A stretch of DNA of 64,000 bases from Cololabis saira (lineage: Eukaryota; Chordata; Actinopteri; Beloniformes; Belonidae), in contig NC_084597.1 of the NCBI RefSeq assembly GCF_033807715.1, forward strand, positions 10,517,343 to 10,581,342, read 5' to 3'. How positions within the stretch are numbered: position 1 is the stretch's first letter; each line of letters starts with the position of its first letter. The translations under genes were made by a program, and so were the position numbers. Positions 15,545 through 30,857 of the stretch are shown here, piece by piece. The notes beneath the pieces are model-generated. The model searched no databases. It worked only from the letters and a program-made list of their open reading frames with translations, and was not told the DNA's origin.

Positions 15545-15616
15545 GTATTTATGAGCAGACATTTCTTATATAACTGCAGCCAACCAGTCCTGGATGTAAA
15601 GATAGCCTTTTGTCAG
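15545..15616 (+). CDS. mapk10: mapk10 (JNK3) first coding exon
   Basis: JNK3 is a stress-activated MAP kinase, enriched in neurons in mammals, that phosphorylates c-Jun and related substrates after activation by MKK4/MKK7. This exon has an acceptor (TTCCAG, ending at 15544), six untranslated bases, ATG at 15551-15553 and 22 codons, then the donor GTGTGTG. It encodes MSRHFLYNCSQPVLDVKIAF followed by Cys-Gln, which closely matches the N-terminal extension that separates JNK3 from JNK1 and JNK2. The exon ends in phase 0. The start context is weak (T at -3), so Met39 in the next exon may serve as an alternative start, as known for shorter JNK3 forms. Confidence 0.93.
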
Positions 15617-16175
15617 GTGTGTGTTCCTTACAGGTAAAAAAGGTACAGTATTCATTCACTTCAATTTCTCCCTCTCTGCTTAATGTTGTTGTGTTTCCAT
15701 TTCCAACAAAATAAGATAACCCTGCAGTGGTTTTTCCCTCACAAACATTTGTAACTTTTAATTAGCAATAAAGGCAAAATCCTGCTTTGATTTAGTAAGA
15801 ATGTCCTCTGGGAGTACTATTTCAGCCGTTAAAGAAGTTTAAGTTGTATGTTGATAACTAATTATGCTGAACTCGAGCAAACAATTTTAAATCTGGACCC
15901 CACTGTCTGAATTTAAGTACCTTGATTGTTTATCTATAGAGATATTTGCTGACCCAAGGCATTGTGGCTGCCTCCTATTGACCTCCCACAGTTTAGATTT
16001 TAAACCGATATGGTAAAAACAGTCTTTACAGTCTTTAGGTTGTGTGAGGACTGCTACAGGCTGAAGCTTCAGGCACTTCAACTGTAGTTTCAGTTACTCA
16101 AGCACTTTGCATGGGATGTGTGCATCATACATGCTGTTCAGTAGCCACAGTACAAACCACTGGCTATATAGTAAA
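15617..16175. other. mapk10 intron segment
   Basis: Begins with the donor GTGTGTGTTC. No repeat or RNA gene was recognised before the hAT element at 16184. Confidence 0.6.
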
Positions 16176-16183
16176 GTCTACAG

Positions 16184-16791
16184 CAGGGATATACAACTGG
16201 CAGCCCGCGGGCCACATGCGGCCCGCCAGGAGCTTTTATGTGGCCCCTGGTCACATTTCAAAAAAAGGGGGTGTTTGTTTAAAAAAAAAGATTTAAATTT
16301 TTTTTATTTTTTTTTGTGTCATAAGGAGCTTATGGTTAATATTTTGGTTGCTTATTTATAACATCAAACTGGCTACTATGGACTGAAATGGTTGTGCTCA
16401 ATGCTTAATATAATATTCAAATAAGGAAATCTTGGTGGAAAGTGGTGCTTTGTCATTATGGCGTGTTTTATTAAAAGTAGGTCAATATCAACTTTATTAA
16501 TTTTGCACAATGCATGGTTTCAAAATGAACTTGCATTTTAAAATAATATTTCTTTATCTGAATATTATATTTAACATCCACAATTACTAAATCTGGAGAC
16601 AATTAATACATAATTCATATGTAAACTAGATATATTCAAATGTATAATACAAATGTATTATATATACATAAGTCTTCGTCTTTGAGTGCAAAATACATTT
16701 TGAAAACCCCCACATTTTCAAATTGTGCGGCCCTCTCCATACAGTCCTTTTGCAGATGTGGCCCCCGGCCGAATTTAGTTGAAGACCCCTG
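16184..16791. mobile_element. hAT (Charlie-like) non-autonomous element
   Basis: Flanked by a perfect 8-bp duplication GTCTACAG (16176-16183 and 16792-16799). The ends are CAGGGATATACAACTGGCAG (left) and TTGAAGACCCCTG (right), with GGCCCGCGGGCCACATG-like and CAGATGTGGCCCCCGGCC sequences just inside, as is typical of Charlie-type hAT elements. The interior is AT-rich without transposase. Confidence 0.9.
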
Positions 16792-16799
16792 GTCTACAG

Positions 16800-17635
16800 T
16801 GTAATGTACTGCAACAATTAGATCACAGGTTTGGATGCTACGTCAACAACGTTAACTTTAAAGGACTATTTGCATGTTGGCTCTGCCCAAGTAATCACAG
16901 CTTGATAATTGTGCATTTGTTAAAGAGTAATGCCTGTAGCTGGTTGAAGACATTAGTTGTATTATATTGTAATATGTGCATGGAAACAAAATATGAGAAA
17001 ATTGAGCTAATCTATTTGTCCTGGCATGTTTACGCTACTTTCCAGTTTTTAATATTGATATACCCTTTAACAGATTTGTTTTTGTATTTTATATCAAGAT
17101 ACAAACATATAAGATACACATGCTTTAACTTTAATTGTGTAAAAATAAGATCAGTAAGCTATAAGACTCGCCATCCCTTAAAGTTCTTACAGTTAGAAGA
17201 AGTGGTTGCACATTAAAAGCTGGTTAACAGAAGCTGCTTGTTTAGAAAGAGGTGCGTTCTGTCCTGTTTGATCCACAGACAGCTAGGGTTTGTTGTTTTT
17301 CTGTGTGTTTGCCTTTAAAGAGATCTCTAAGCCCTCAAGTTGTGGATCTCGATGCATTGGCAAGAGATGACAAAAAAAAGAAAAAAAGGCCACTGTTAAA
17401 ACCTCGCTTTAAAATGGGTTCTGAGAAATGCGGTCAAAAATGGGCAAAGCTTCACACTTGTGTTCAGACAAATGTATACTAAACAATCATGAGCGATCGG
17501 GTCTGACCGTCCTGCTCTTTGTGCAAGTAAACATGCACGTCAATTTTGCTTTTCCAAGATTTTTCTGGCTCTGGTGGCCTTTGTTTGAAAGTATTTTAGG
17601 GAGGAAATGGGGCAGAGAGGGGGGACAGACATTCA
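16800..17635. other. mapk10 intron segment
   Basis: No gene or repeat was recognised. The open frame at 16779-17216 has no family similarity and starts inside the hAT element, so it is regarded as chance. Confidence 0.5.
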
Positions 17636-17639
17636 GAAA

Positions 17640-17740
17640 GCTTCACAGGGCAGGAGTTGAACTTGGGCCAGCTGCAGAAGGACTGTTGGCTCCATATATG
17701 GGGCGCCTGCTCAACCATGTGAACTATAGAGCACCCCGAA
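17640..17740 (-). repeat. tRNA-derived pseudogene / SINE-like fragment
   Basis: On the minus strand a box-A-like TGGTTGAGCAGG (within 17705-17722) is followed after about 45 bases by a box-B-like AGTTCAACTCC (near 17654-17664), the spacing of an internal RNA polymerase III promoter. The arms do not pair as a functional tRNA, so this is a tRNA-related relic rather than a gene. Confidence 0.45.
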
Positions 17741-17887
17741 ATGCATGGTTGTTTTTAATCATCAAAGCTGGAAATAAGTGAGCGTAATTTGCAGAAAAAA
17801 TGATGGTAAAGCTGAAAACAACATAAACAAACCTTTTAATCCCCAATTCAACAAACATGTCTAACATGAATCAGTATGTATACAATA

Positions 17888-18512
17888 TAGGGCTGGGCGA
17901 TATATCGAGATTTTAATATATATCGATATATTTTCGAACACGATATGGTACGAAACAATATCGTTTATACCGATTTAAAAAAAATAAATAAATATTTTTT
18001 TTTAGGATTTTGATATAGCTTATTTTGTGACAAATTGACTTGAATGTTTTATTTGAGATTTGCACAAATGTTTTGTTATTTGCACAACCGTCAACCTCAG
18101 TGGAAAAGTCTGCCTGTTACCGTCTACATTGTATTAATTGTACAGTGTATTTTAATTTAATTGTTATGCAGGAAAGGGATATTTGTTTTATTTTATTCAA
18201 GAAGCATTTTTATTCTATATATGCAGGCAGTTTATTTTTATTTCATTTTTTTTTATACATTTTGATATTGTGCAGACCTCTGTTAATAAAGGTACCTGTG
18301 TGACATTTGGCACAAGGCTTTGTATTAAAACTGACTGTTTTTTTAAGGGTTTGCCTCAGAAAAAAAATGAAGCTAACAGAGATGCTATGCTATAATGCTT
18401 TGGGGGAAACCCCAATTAAGGCACAGAAAAAAATATCGAGATATATATCGAGTATCGGCATTTAGCTAGAAAATATCGAGATATGACTTTTGGTCCATAT
18501 CGCCCAGCCCTA
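17888..18512. mobile_element. hAT-type non-autonomous element
   Basis: Terminal repeats TAGGGCTGGGCGATAT and its exact complement ATATCGCCCAGCCCTA. The flanks are ATACAATA (17880-17887) and ATGCAATA (18513-18520), an 8-bp duplication with one mismatch. TATCGAGAT-type repeats lie beside both ends. No transposase is present; open frames inside are AT-rich chance frames. Confidence 0.85.
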
Positions 18513-18520
18513 ATGCAATA

Positions 18521-19493
18521 CAAGGTAAGGTCCACTACGAGCACAGACAAAAAGGTCCATGGGAAAATATCTTTATTGGAGTCATTCATGTGCAAAATGA
18601 AATTAATATGCTGCTGATATTAGATTATTAGGTGGTTGATAACATCATAAATCCAAGGATGCTTTTGTCTTCAGATTAAGCGGAAAATGTCACAGACCAC
18701 CGTCAAACATGTCCCGAGTGATTGCATATGAAACCTTTGAATATGTTCAGATCTTACAATAGAATTGGCCCGTTGTGATTGGGTCTCCTGGGATGTATTT
18801 TATCGCAAGGTGTGAATGAGGTCTGTATTCAGACATGCTTCAGAGTGTGAAAAAAAATTCCAGTTTGAAAGTTTGAGTGCTTCGATAAAGGTTCAAAGAG
18901 AGTTGTAAGTTGCTAAGTAACTATGATTGGCTTCATCACTCAACAAATGGCAAAAAATCCAGCTTTACACAGATTTTTCTTTCTGTAAAACAGCCTCAGG
19001 ATTTTTTGAAATCACATCTTAGGTCCCAAAGGTAGTTTTCTTTCCTTATCTTTTAGATGAGACCATTAAACTAAGAGTGATTAGGGGATTGAATCGATCT
19101 GGTTTGGGGTCGGTTTGCTGCCTTTGACTTGGCAGTTTGGTGTGATTGAAGCAGTTTAAAATCACTTTTAAAAGTTCTTGATTGCAATCAGCAGTTAAAA
19201 ACAGAAGTTGAACTGGAAGTGAAGCTTTTACCAGAACTACAATGAAAGAGGAAATACAGGTGTATCAAGTGGCACATATTTTTCAAGTCCACATTTTTTT
19301 TCACTGGTTATTTCAACCTTTTCCCATAATTTTATGCTCAGTGGCCAGAAATATATCAACTCCTGATTTCTTTTACTGTCGGTTTAAAACTGATGATTCT
19401 TTTCCAGGTGTTTTACCACTTGTAAGGTAAGTAAACTCATGAATCATCTCCTGTATCACTAACAGGATCATCTGTTATTCTTCCCTGATGTAG
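18521..19493. other. mapk10 intron segment
   Basis: No repeat boundary or RNA gene was recognised. It ends in TTCTTCCCTGATGTAG, the acceptor of the exon at 19494. Confidence 0.55.
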
Positions 19494-20176
<683 letters not shown>

Positions 20177-20184
20177 GTTTTAAT

Positions 20185-20896
20185 CAGTACTTGAAAATCA
20201 GGGGGGATGGTGGATTTTATCATATGGGGACAGATAATTTGTGCTGATTACAAATAATATAATATATTACAAATAATGGCACTGACCAAAACACCTGCAG
20301 AAATACTGCAGGAATGACATAGCAGCAGTTAAATGCAGCCTTCTGTAAGCTTTAAATATCCACTGGGCTTACATCAAATACATCAAAACACAACAATAAA
20401 AAACAGTTTTCTGAACTTATCAATATGACTCTGTCCTTCACATGATAAGTAAAATGGATCACTGCAAAAACTCACAATCTTAACAAGAATATTTCTCTTA
20501 TTTCTAGTTAAAATGTCTCATTTTAGTAAAAAATTCTCATTACACTTAAAACAAGACTCATCACTGGAAAAAAACAACAATTTTCACCTGTTTCAAGTAG
20601 ATTTTCACTTGAAATAAGTAGAAAAAATCTGCCAGTGAAACAAGATTTTTATGCTTGTAACAAGAAGATAAATCTTGTCCCACTGGCAGATTTTCTACTT
20701 ATTTCAAGTGAAAATTTACCTTAAACAGGTGAAAATTGTCACATTTTTCTGGTGTTATTTTTCTGGTGATGACTCTAAATGTTGAAATAGCAGTAAAACC
20801 ACATTCATTGATGAAATGACAAGGAAAGGGGGGATGGCAGTTTTACAGGGGGGATGATTTTGACCGTTTTTATTTCCCCCCTCAACTCGAGTACTG
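20185..20896 (-). mobile_element. Non-autonomous hAT-type element, copy 2
   Basis: Same family as 1479-2237 but inverted. The left end is CAGTACTTGA and the right end TCGAGTACTG, with a perfect 8-bp duplication GTTTTAAT (20177-20184 and 20897-20904). The central imperfect palindrome with matching arms is also retained (about 20570-20745). The two copies have different target duplications, which shows independent insertions rather than a segmental duplication. Confidence 0.9.
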
Positions 20897-20904
20897 GTTT
20901 TAAT

Positions 20905-22031
20905 CAGCTATTTGTTTTATTTTGTGTTGTGTGAAAGTGTTTTATATACTATAGTATTTATCTGTTCGTTTTTTAGCACTGACTGATGGCACTTTTCATT
21001 TCGTTGTTATATAACAATGACTAATAAAGATCTAATCTAATTATTTCTGCTGTAAAATTAAATATTTTAACACAAAGGTCAATGAAGTTCGGCTCACTTT
21101 TGGAGGCCGCCCCTAATGGTTGTTAAAGGAACTGCATCCTTTTGAATTTGTATTGATAAATAGCATATTATCAGTCGAGGAGGATAAATAATACTGATCA
21201 TTAAAGTGAAATGGTAAATGGTGGCAATGCTCTGGAAGAAAGAGATACACATTTTAATGTACAAATTACAAGTAACGGTAGTTCAATCACAATAGGCAGA
21301 ATAAAAAGTAATATATTATTATTTAGCTCGGATTTTTGTGACAGGTGTAGAGTGCCCTCTCATTCGAGCTGATGGCATATCCTCTAATTATAAAGTGGAT
21401 GAATGTGCCATGAGAGCCTAACAGGACAGGCTCTTACATGAATCCTTAATCCAGATTGCAGAGAGAGCACTCGTATTCATTGTAATTCACCTCCAGCCTG
21501 CCCTGTCAGTATGCAGCGTGATGACTGCCAAGGCTCCACTTAGAGGAATGCATCTTCCCGTCGCTGTTAAATGACCAAACAGATCTATAAGTCATGTTTA
21601 TGCTAATGCTGTGTCACCATGGTGGCGCACCTCTCAGAAACCCTCACTCAAATGATATAAGTGGGGATGTTTAATTATATTGCGTCTTCTATAATATGTG
21701 AAATCTCAATGGCTCTTAACACTACTGCCCTCCGCCTACACTGCTCATTGTCCTCCCTCTGCTTCCCATGCCCTCGGTTTGTCTCGTCTTCCGGTCCAAA
21801 GCAATTTTGCGCCCCTGCAAAGGAGCTTGGGCAGGTTGTGCCCGCTGATGCTGGGACTGTGCCCATTTGGACGATAGAGTAGCGATGGACGAAAGAGCCA
21901 ATCTAATTGAACCTACTCTACAGAGTGCTTCTTGACTGCGCCAACAGCTGTCATTCGGCATCATATGGTGGTGGCCTGGTGGGGGTATTACCACAACCAA
22001 ATCACGTAAAAAATATATATATATATATGTA
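20905..22031. other. mapk10 intron segment, possible conserved non-coding block
   Basis: No transposon ends were recognised. The part at about 21340-21650 is of balanced composition and free of simple repeats, unlike its surroundings, and would be a candidate for a conserved non-coding element; this cannot be judged from one sequence. The frames at 21661-21882 on both strands look like chance overlaps. Confidence 0.35.
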
Positions 22032-22033
22032 TA

Positions 22034-22502
22034 CCGTATTTTCTGGACTATAAGCTGCACCTGCATACAAGCCGCATCCGCTCTATTTAAAAAAAAAGAT
22101 ATGCAAGCCGCAGATATTTATGTTGTCAGATTAGATATTTACTACATGTACAGAAGGATTTTGAACTGTAAATGATGTACATGTTTGTACCTAAATAGAT
22201 CCTTTCCTAAGGATCTATTTAATCAGCAACTTTGCTGATTAAAACGGGACAGAACCAAGAGAAAATAAAATAAATAAGTATTTATTTATCTATTTATCTG
22301 TTTGAAATCTGCTTCTACTTCTATCTGCTAAAGAAGAAGTAGCGTATTCTTATTTGCATTTATTTTGTCTTAGTTTTTATTCTAATTACGGTTAGAGCGC
22401 CCCGAGTGGTGGAAGAAAAATCCATAGAAAAGCTGCACCTTTGTATAAGCCGCACGGTTGAATACCTATGAAAAAAGTAGCGGCTTATAGTCCAGAAAAT
22501 AC

Positions 22503-22504
<2 letters not shown>
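22034..22504. mobile_element. Inverted-repeat DNA element, TA-flanked, copy 2
   Basis: Starts CCGTATTTTCTGGACTATAA and ends in its exact complement (TTATAGTCCAGAAAATACGG), with TA on either side. It is collinear with 13811-14350, with one of the two leading GCCGCATCC repeats missing, so it is shorter. Both flanks are in TA repeats. Confidence 0.78.
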
Positions 22505-22595
<91 letters not shown>

Positions 22596-22610
22596 TGTAT
22601 ATATATAGCT
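22503..22610. repeat. TA microsatellite
   Basis: About 45 TA units directly abutting the TA-flanked transposon copy. Confidence 0.97.
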
Positions 22611-22844
22611 ATATAATATGCTATCGAGCATGAAAGCAGTCTGATTTAGATTTGAACAACTGCGACAAGAATATTCTACAAGACTGTGACGTGCAATAAC
22701 ATAAACTAGAGGAATCATCTGATAATGAAAAGATGATCAGAAGTTCTGTTTATCTTCGGCACAATCCCCAACTGTGTGACATAACCACATTTACATGAAC
22801 ATCTGTCTGATTCAGTAACTCACAACAGCTAACCACAAATAGAC

Positions 22845-24150
<1,306 letters not shown>

Positions 24151-24154
24151 TCAC

Positions 24155-24260
24155 ACACGGCACGCACACACGCACACACACACACACACACACATATGTT
24201 GTCTTTTGTCGTTGTTTGCACTGTATGTTAATAAAAAAAAAAAAAAGAAAAAAAACAAGC
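24155..24260. repeat. CA microsatellite followed by poly-A-rich tract
   Basis: An imperfect CA run (about 24160-24194), then an A-rich tract at about 24230-24255. Confidence 0.85.
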
Positions 24261-24644
24261 TATTTGATAAAACATTTACACCGTGAACCTTTTCAAATGT
24301 CAGACTAGCCGTTGCTATGGCTGCAAGCCATCGCTGGTGATGCTGATTCATAACAACGCTGTGGGGGATGTTTAGCACATACAAACAGTGTGACAAAATG
24401 TCCACTGATTAAAACAAAAAACAAAAAAAAAGAACGGTGCCATGTTTATATCTGATTTAGTGTGAGTAAAATGAGACAGAACAGTTATAAAGTATAATTA
24501 GGTGAGTATTTACTTTATTGACGTTAATGGATTCTGAAGTCGGGGTAAGTGAAGCTTTTCCGACTTCAAGAGGTATTTCTACTTGAAACGTGTGACTAGG
24601 AAATTTGTAAAAGTCAGAAACTTGAATTTTTAAATGCAAATGGG

Positions 24645-24985
24645 ACAGACTAAGATAAGATAAGATAAGATAAGATAAGATAAGATAATCCTTTAATAGT
24701 CCCACAGAGGGGAAATTTGCAGTTTACAGCAGCAAAGGGGATAGTGCAAAAACAAGAGGCATCAATAGAAATAGTAATAACACAGTAATAATATCAGTAT
24801 GACACACTATAAACAGTAAACTGGTATATACAATAATTATAATAGGAAGAAACATAAATAAAAAGAAATACTGGTATATAAAAAATAACAGACGGATATT
24901 TACAGATGGGTATTTACATATTGCACGTTGCAGTGAATGATATTGCACATTATTTTCCAGTATGTACAAGAAGGCAGATGTAAGA
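24645..24985 (-). mobile_element. LINE/SINE 3' end with TAAGA tail, minus strand
   Basis: Starts with about eight tandem GATAA units, then TCCTTTAATAGTCCCACAGA and GGGGAAATTTGCAGT. This is a widespread fish retroposon 3' end in reverse orientation, with the tandem 5-bp tail at the left. It continues with ATAGTGCAAAAACAAGAGGC and TATTGCACATTA-type sequence to about 24960. Only the 3' part is present; the clade is likely CR1/L2/Rex-type but not proven. Confidence 0.6.
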
Positions 24986-24989
24986 GACG

Positions 24990-25848
24990 TCGGTGTGAAC
25001 TGTCAAATCAGATATTTTCACAAACCAGAAACCGGGGAAAGTAGTATTCGAAATGCATTGTAGGCTTTAAATTCAATACAAAGGCGTTAAATAAGACTAC
25101 AACATGTCAGTTTCAGCATTTGCTTTTTCAACTCTTTGCTTATTGGTATGGATGAACAAAACTGACATAATTAAAAATAAAAATACATTTCCCTCATAAG
25201 TGCATTCTTTGTTTTTACATTCCCTCATCTCCTCTTTTTACTTTACCTGACGAATTTCTGCCTCATTATGCAAATGAGGAGGGTGGGCCTTCTTGGTCCA
25301 GCTCATCTACTATTGGTCAATGAACAGAAAGGCGCAGGATCGGACCAAAATCAAGACCATTGCGCAACATAAAGACTAAAGACTAAAACTAATAATAATA
25401 ATTTCCAGATTTATAGTTAAAATACACTACCTTCTTTTTTGGCTTTATAATGTCCCTTTGACCCCTACACAACATAACATTAATAGATCATTTTAGAAAT
25501 TCATCCATTATACAATATTCAGTCTTCAGTAAGGGCTGATTGTGTAAACAAAAAGGTAGTGAGAGCAGCATTATACATACACTTCAATGAATATGAGAGG
25601 TAGCTATGTATGTTGCTTTATGTTCCTTCATTGAGCAATAGTAGAGGAGCTGGAACAACAGCCCTCCTCATTTTCATCAAGAGGCAATATAAGGAAAAGG
25701 AAAATTACAATAAATGACTCCCAAACCATTTAAAACCAACTGTATTTTTTTAACTTACATTTTAATGAGAAGGTTTTAATTTTTAAATCTAAAAAGTTTT
25801 GCCATTCCCTCTATCTGCCGATTAAATGTAAACTATCAGGGAAGTCAC
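24990..25848. other. mapk10 intron segment
   Basis: No boundaries recognised. A stretch with TTATGCAAATGAGGAGG (octamer-like ATGCAAAT) lies near 25267. Confidence 0.45.
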
Positions 25849-25856
25849 ATTTAGAT

Positions 25857-26553
25857 TAGGGCTGGGGATCGATTCAAATATCAAAAATCGATTCGATTCC
25901 GATTCTTAAGATTCAGAATCGATTATCACGATCCGATTCGATTCGATCCGATATTGATTTGGGTTACTGTTAATAAAACTGTTTTTTCAGCTGAATGAAT
26001 TATATGACTGTCTAGTTATGCAACATATTAATACTAGTATTATATTGAGATCCAACAGCAAGTATTGGCAGCTAATGATGCTTTAAGGACCAATCAGCTC
26101 CCAGAATGCTGATAGAACTGCTTTCAGAAACATCGTGGATCACAATTATCAAACAGATCCAGGGCAGCAAACAGAGGACGAAAGAAATCGCTTTTATTTT
26201 TTCCCCATTTATGAGAATTTGGTTTTTAACATTTATGCAAATGTAACCCCACGACAGTATATAAAGCAAAGAAATATAGACAATTTATGCAATTATAACT
26301 GAAAACTTTAATGTTTTCATACATTTAAGCATATTTAAAGGCAAAAACATGGCACCAGTTATTCTCGTGTCCCACAAAATATTTATTTTTTGGGCATAAA
26401 CAAAAAAGTACCAAAAGTTGTAGTGATGAAAAAAAAAAAATATATATATAATTTTTTTTTTTAAATCGATCTTTAGACATATGAATCAATTTTTAGGAAT
26501 TAATATGAGAATCGATTTAAAATCGGAGAATCGATCTTTTCAACACAGGCCTA
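25857..26553. mobile_element. hAT-type non-autonomous element
   Basis: Left end TAGGGCTGGGGATCGATTC, right end GATCTTTTCAACACAGGCCTA, with several ATCGATT repeats inside both ends. A perfect 8-bp duplication ATTTAGAT flanks it (25849-25856 and 26554-26561). There is no transposase. Confidence 0.87.
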
Positions 26554-26561
26554 ATTTAGAT

Positions 26562-27436
<875 letters not shown>

Positions 27437-27495
27437 ATAATCAGTTTATTAAATGTCTTCACGCCACAGAAATCATTAGAGGAATTTCAGGATGT
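27437..27495 (+). CDS. mapk10: mapk10 (JNK3) fourth coding exon
   Basis: 59 bases encoding IISLLNVFTPQKSLEEFQD, residues 123-141, plus two bases of Val142, completed by G at the start of the exon at 30181. The acceptor is TCTTTCAG and the donor GATGT|GTAAGT. A 59-base exon at this place is the size I recall for JNK genes. Ser125 (IIS) is the residue seen in JNK2 and JNK3, against Gly in JNK1, supporting the mapk10 assignment. Confidence 0.95.
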
Positions 27496-28083
27496 GTAAG
27501 TACTGTATATCATAAAATCATCTTTCTGCAAAAATGTAATTCCAATAATGCCATCTTTATCATATGTAGCAAGCAGGATGACATTTCTTGTCATTGTTTA
27601 ATCTTCGAAACTATCTCATAAAAGAAGGTGACTGTTTTTGTGATTAACTTTGTGCATAATGCTTCTTTTCACCTGCATTTGTCAGAACACAGCCGCTTAA
27701 GCGTAGCTGGTGGAAGTACTCTAGGGGCCTGATTTACTAAAGGTTTGCGTGCGTAAAAACGTGTGCAAACTTGACAGCACCCGCAAACCAAAGTGCCAGC
27801 TGATCTACTAACAGCGTGCAAAGAGGACTGCGCCTCTCAAATGCGCAAAATAGCACATGCAATTCATTTAGTACTTTTGCCCTGATGAATAATCAATATG
27901 GGGCGTACCCGCCAGAAATAGCTAAATATTGGGAGGGGAAGATGCAAATTGGTCCATTTACCACGCGCAATGAGATTTACCAAGCCTGAAAGTTTTTGCG
28001 GGGATTGTGATTGCGTCTGTATTTAATACGTTCGAAAGGAAGGTGCTAATCTCCACATGCAAAAGGAGAAATATTTTATTTGA

Positions 28084-29097
28084 ATGTTAAATCGAGTATT
28101 ATTATTATTACCCTATCGACCCTCGCGGACCCTGAGGTCCTCCGGTGCTGGCCTTTTAACCATACCAAAAGTTAGAACCAGGACACACGGGGAGGCGGCA
28201 TTCAGTTTTTATGGTCCCCGATTGTGGAACAGCCTCCCGGAGAACCTCAGGGCCGCAGAGACTGTTGATGTTTTTAAAAAGAGGCTCAAGACCCATCTCT
28301 TTAATCAGGCTTTTAACTGACTCATTTAACTCTTTTACATTTCTTATGCTCACTCTTATTTTTATTGAATCTTACTGCTCTGTTTTATATTTAGTTTATC
28401 CTTTCTTATCGTATTTTATTTTTGTTTAATCTCAATGTTTTATCTAAATATTTTAGTTGTTATTTATGGTCTATTTTATACATTTTACTGTTTTATTATT
28501 TTAGTTTTTAATGTCTTACTTTCTAGACATACTTTTAGGATTTTATGTTTGTATGTTTTATGTTTTTTATAAACTCCTTTAGTGTATTTTATCCTGTTTT
28601 CTTGTAGCTTTTATCTCCAGTGTTTCCTCATGGGGAGCCTCCATGCTGGGAGTGACTCTGGCCTGCAGGGGGTCGTCCTGGGGGTCGTTCTGGCCTGGAT
28701 GGTTTTGGAGCTCTGCACCACGGCTTCACCGCTGTGGTGTGGACTCCTCTTTCCGTCCGGGCCGGGATGGTCTCTGTGGGCCCCCCCCCCCTTGTAGCTG
28801 CGGGCTATGGGACCTCCTGGCGTGGATGGCTCCCTGTTACCGTTTCCTCACCTGGATCCTCTGTGCCTAGCCATGTCTACACCATGTGTCTGCGTGCGTG
28901 TCTGTGTGTGTAATTTAGGAATTTAGGTGAATTGTAGTGTGCTTTTGTCTGTGGGGGGGGGGGGGGGGGGGGGGGCATTAATACGTTTTATGTTTATTTG
29001 TTTTTTCTTGTTTTTTTTTTTTCTGTTAAGCACTTTGTGTTTCATTATTTGTAGGAAAAGTGCTATATAAATAAAGTTTGATTTGATTTGATTTGAT
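28084..29097 (+). mobile_element. 5'-truncated LINE with 3' UTR and GATTT tail
   Basis: The start encodes the C-terminal end of a non-LTR reverse transcriptase ORF (28084-28320): PSRTLRSSGAGLLTIPKVRT, then AFSFYGPRLWNSLPENLRAA and FKKRLKTHLFNQAFN. This is typical of the ORF2 end of fish CR1/L2-like LINEs. A roughly 750-base 3' region follows, including a poly-G run (28957-28974), then AAAGTGCTATATAAATAAAG and several GATTT repeats. The rest of the LINE is missing, as expected from incomplete reverse transcription. It is inserted in the transposon at 27724-29925. Confidence 0.85.
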
Positions 29098-29232
29098 TAT
29101 TCAGCAAAAGGTTGCCACAGGAGGCACATTCATTTTTTTATTTGTGATAATAAATAAATCACGTGTTTTCATAGAGAAAAAAGTGTTTCTCATTGTGCGC
29201 CTATACTTGTTCTGCAGTTGTCATACCCCGGT

Positions 29233-29639
29233 GTTGTGCCGTATTCAGCACCCCTGCCGTGAAAAGCACCCCCTCGTCTGACAAAAATGATATTCTCATT
29301 CCGTGTCACGTTCTGTTTAGCGTCCAGTTTTGTGTTAATGATTCATGTTGAAATGCGCTCATGGATTCCACAATAGTCATACTTTCCCACAATCACAGTC
29401 ACAGATAACAAAAATCGGGTAAATGGTTATTGATGTCATTAATTAATAGTCTGCTTACTGTGATGTCTTCCATAATATTTGTAAATATATGTAATATAAA
29501 CTCCTAAGTATGTGTTTGTGTGAGTGTGTATATATAAATATATTGAAGTGTCAGTGTGTTGTTTTTTTTTCTTGGTCTACTTATCATTGAGTATACGAGG
29601 GGGTGCTTTTCACGGCAGGGGTGCTGAATACGGCACAAC
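29233..29639. mobile_element. Short element with perfect 45-bp inverted repeats
   Basis: Bases 29233-29277 and 29595-29639 are exact inverse complements over 45 bp (start GTTGTGCCGTATTCAGCACC). The AT-rich spacer of about 317 bp has no coding potential. It is nested in the larger inverted-repeat transposon. The target duplication could not be set. Confidence 0.8.
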
Positions 29640-29939
29640 AATTTGCCTCTTCCACTAATATCTCTAACTCCAACTCGTCAAATTTCATTTTGCGCTTGCG
29701 ACTATATCCTGCTTTCCATCCAGACTCTCCATGGCGCAAAGTTTGCGCCGCAAACCGTAAGACGCGCAACACCTCATTTAAATACTGCTGTTTGCACCTG
29801 TTATCAATTGCCGCACGCAATCTTAGTTGATCACCCGCAAAACACACAACAACAGCACGTGCAAACTTTTTCAGTGCACACGCAATTTAGTACTCTTTAT
29901 TTAGGATCTTAGTAAATCAGGCCCCTAAGGTGTTATCTG

Positions 29940-30857
<918 letters not shown>

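Larger units (their letters stand above)
27724..29925. mobile_element. Inverted-repeat DNA transposon hosting nested insertions
   Basis: Perfect 17-bp terminal repeats, GGGGCCTGATTTACTAA at 27724-27740 and its complement at 29909-29925, flanked by TA on each side. Subterminal sequence rich in GCGCAAA/TTTGCGC occurs near both ends (27740-27860 and 29730-29880). The ends recall PIF/Harbinger-type elements, but a 3-bp target duplication is not evident, so the superfamily is open. The original element would be much shorter: a LINE 3' end (28084-29097) and a second inverted-repeat element (29233-29639) lie inside it. Confidence 0.75.

Noticed and set aside
25015..25460. Possible additional short transposon near the ATGCAAAT motif
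   Set aside because: No matching terminal repeats or target duplication could be identified.
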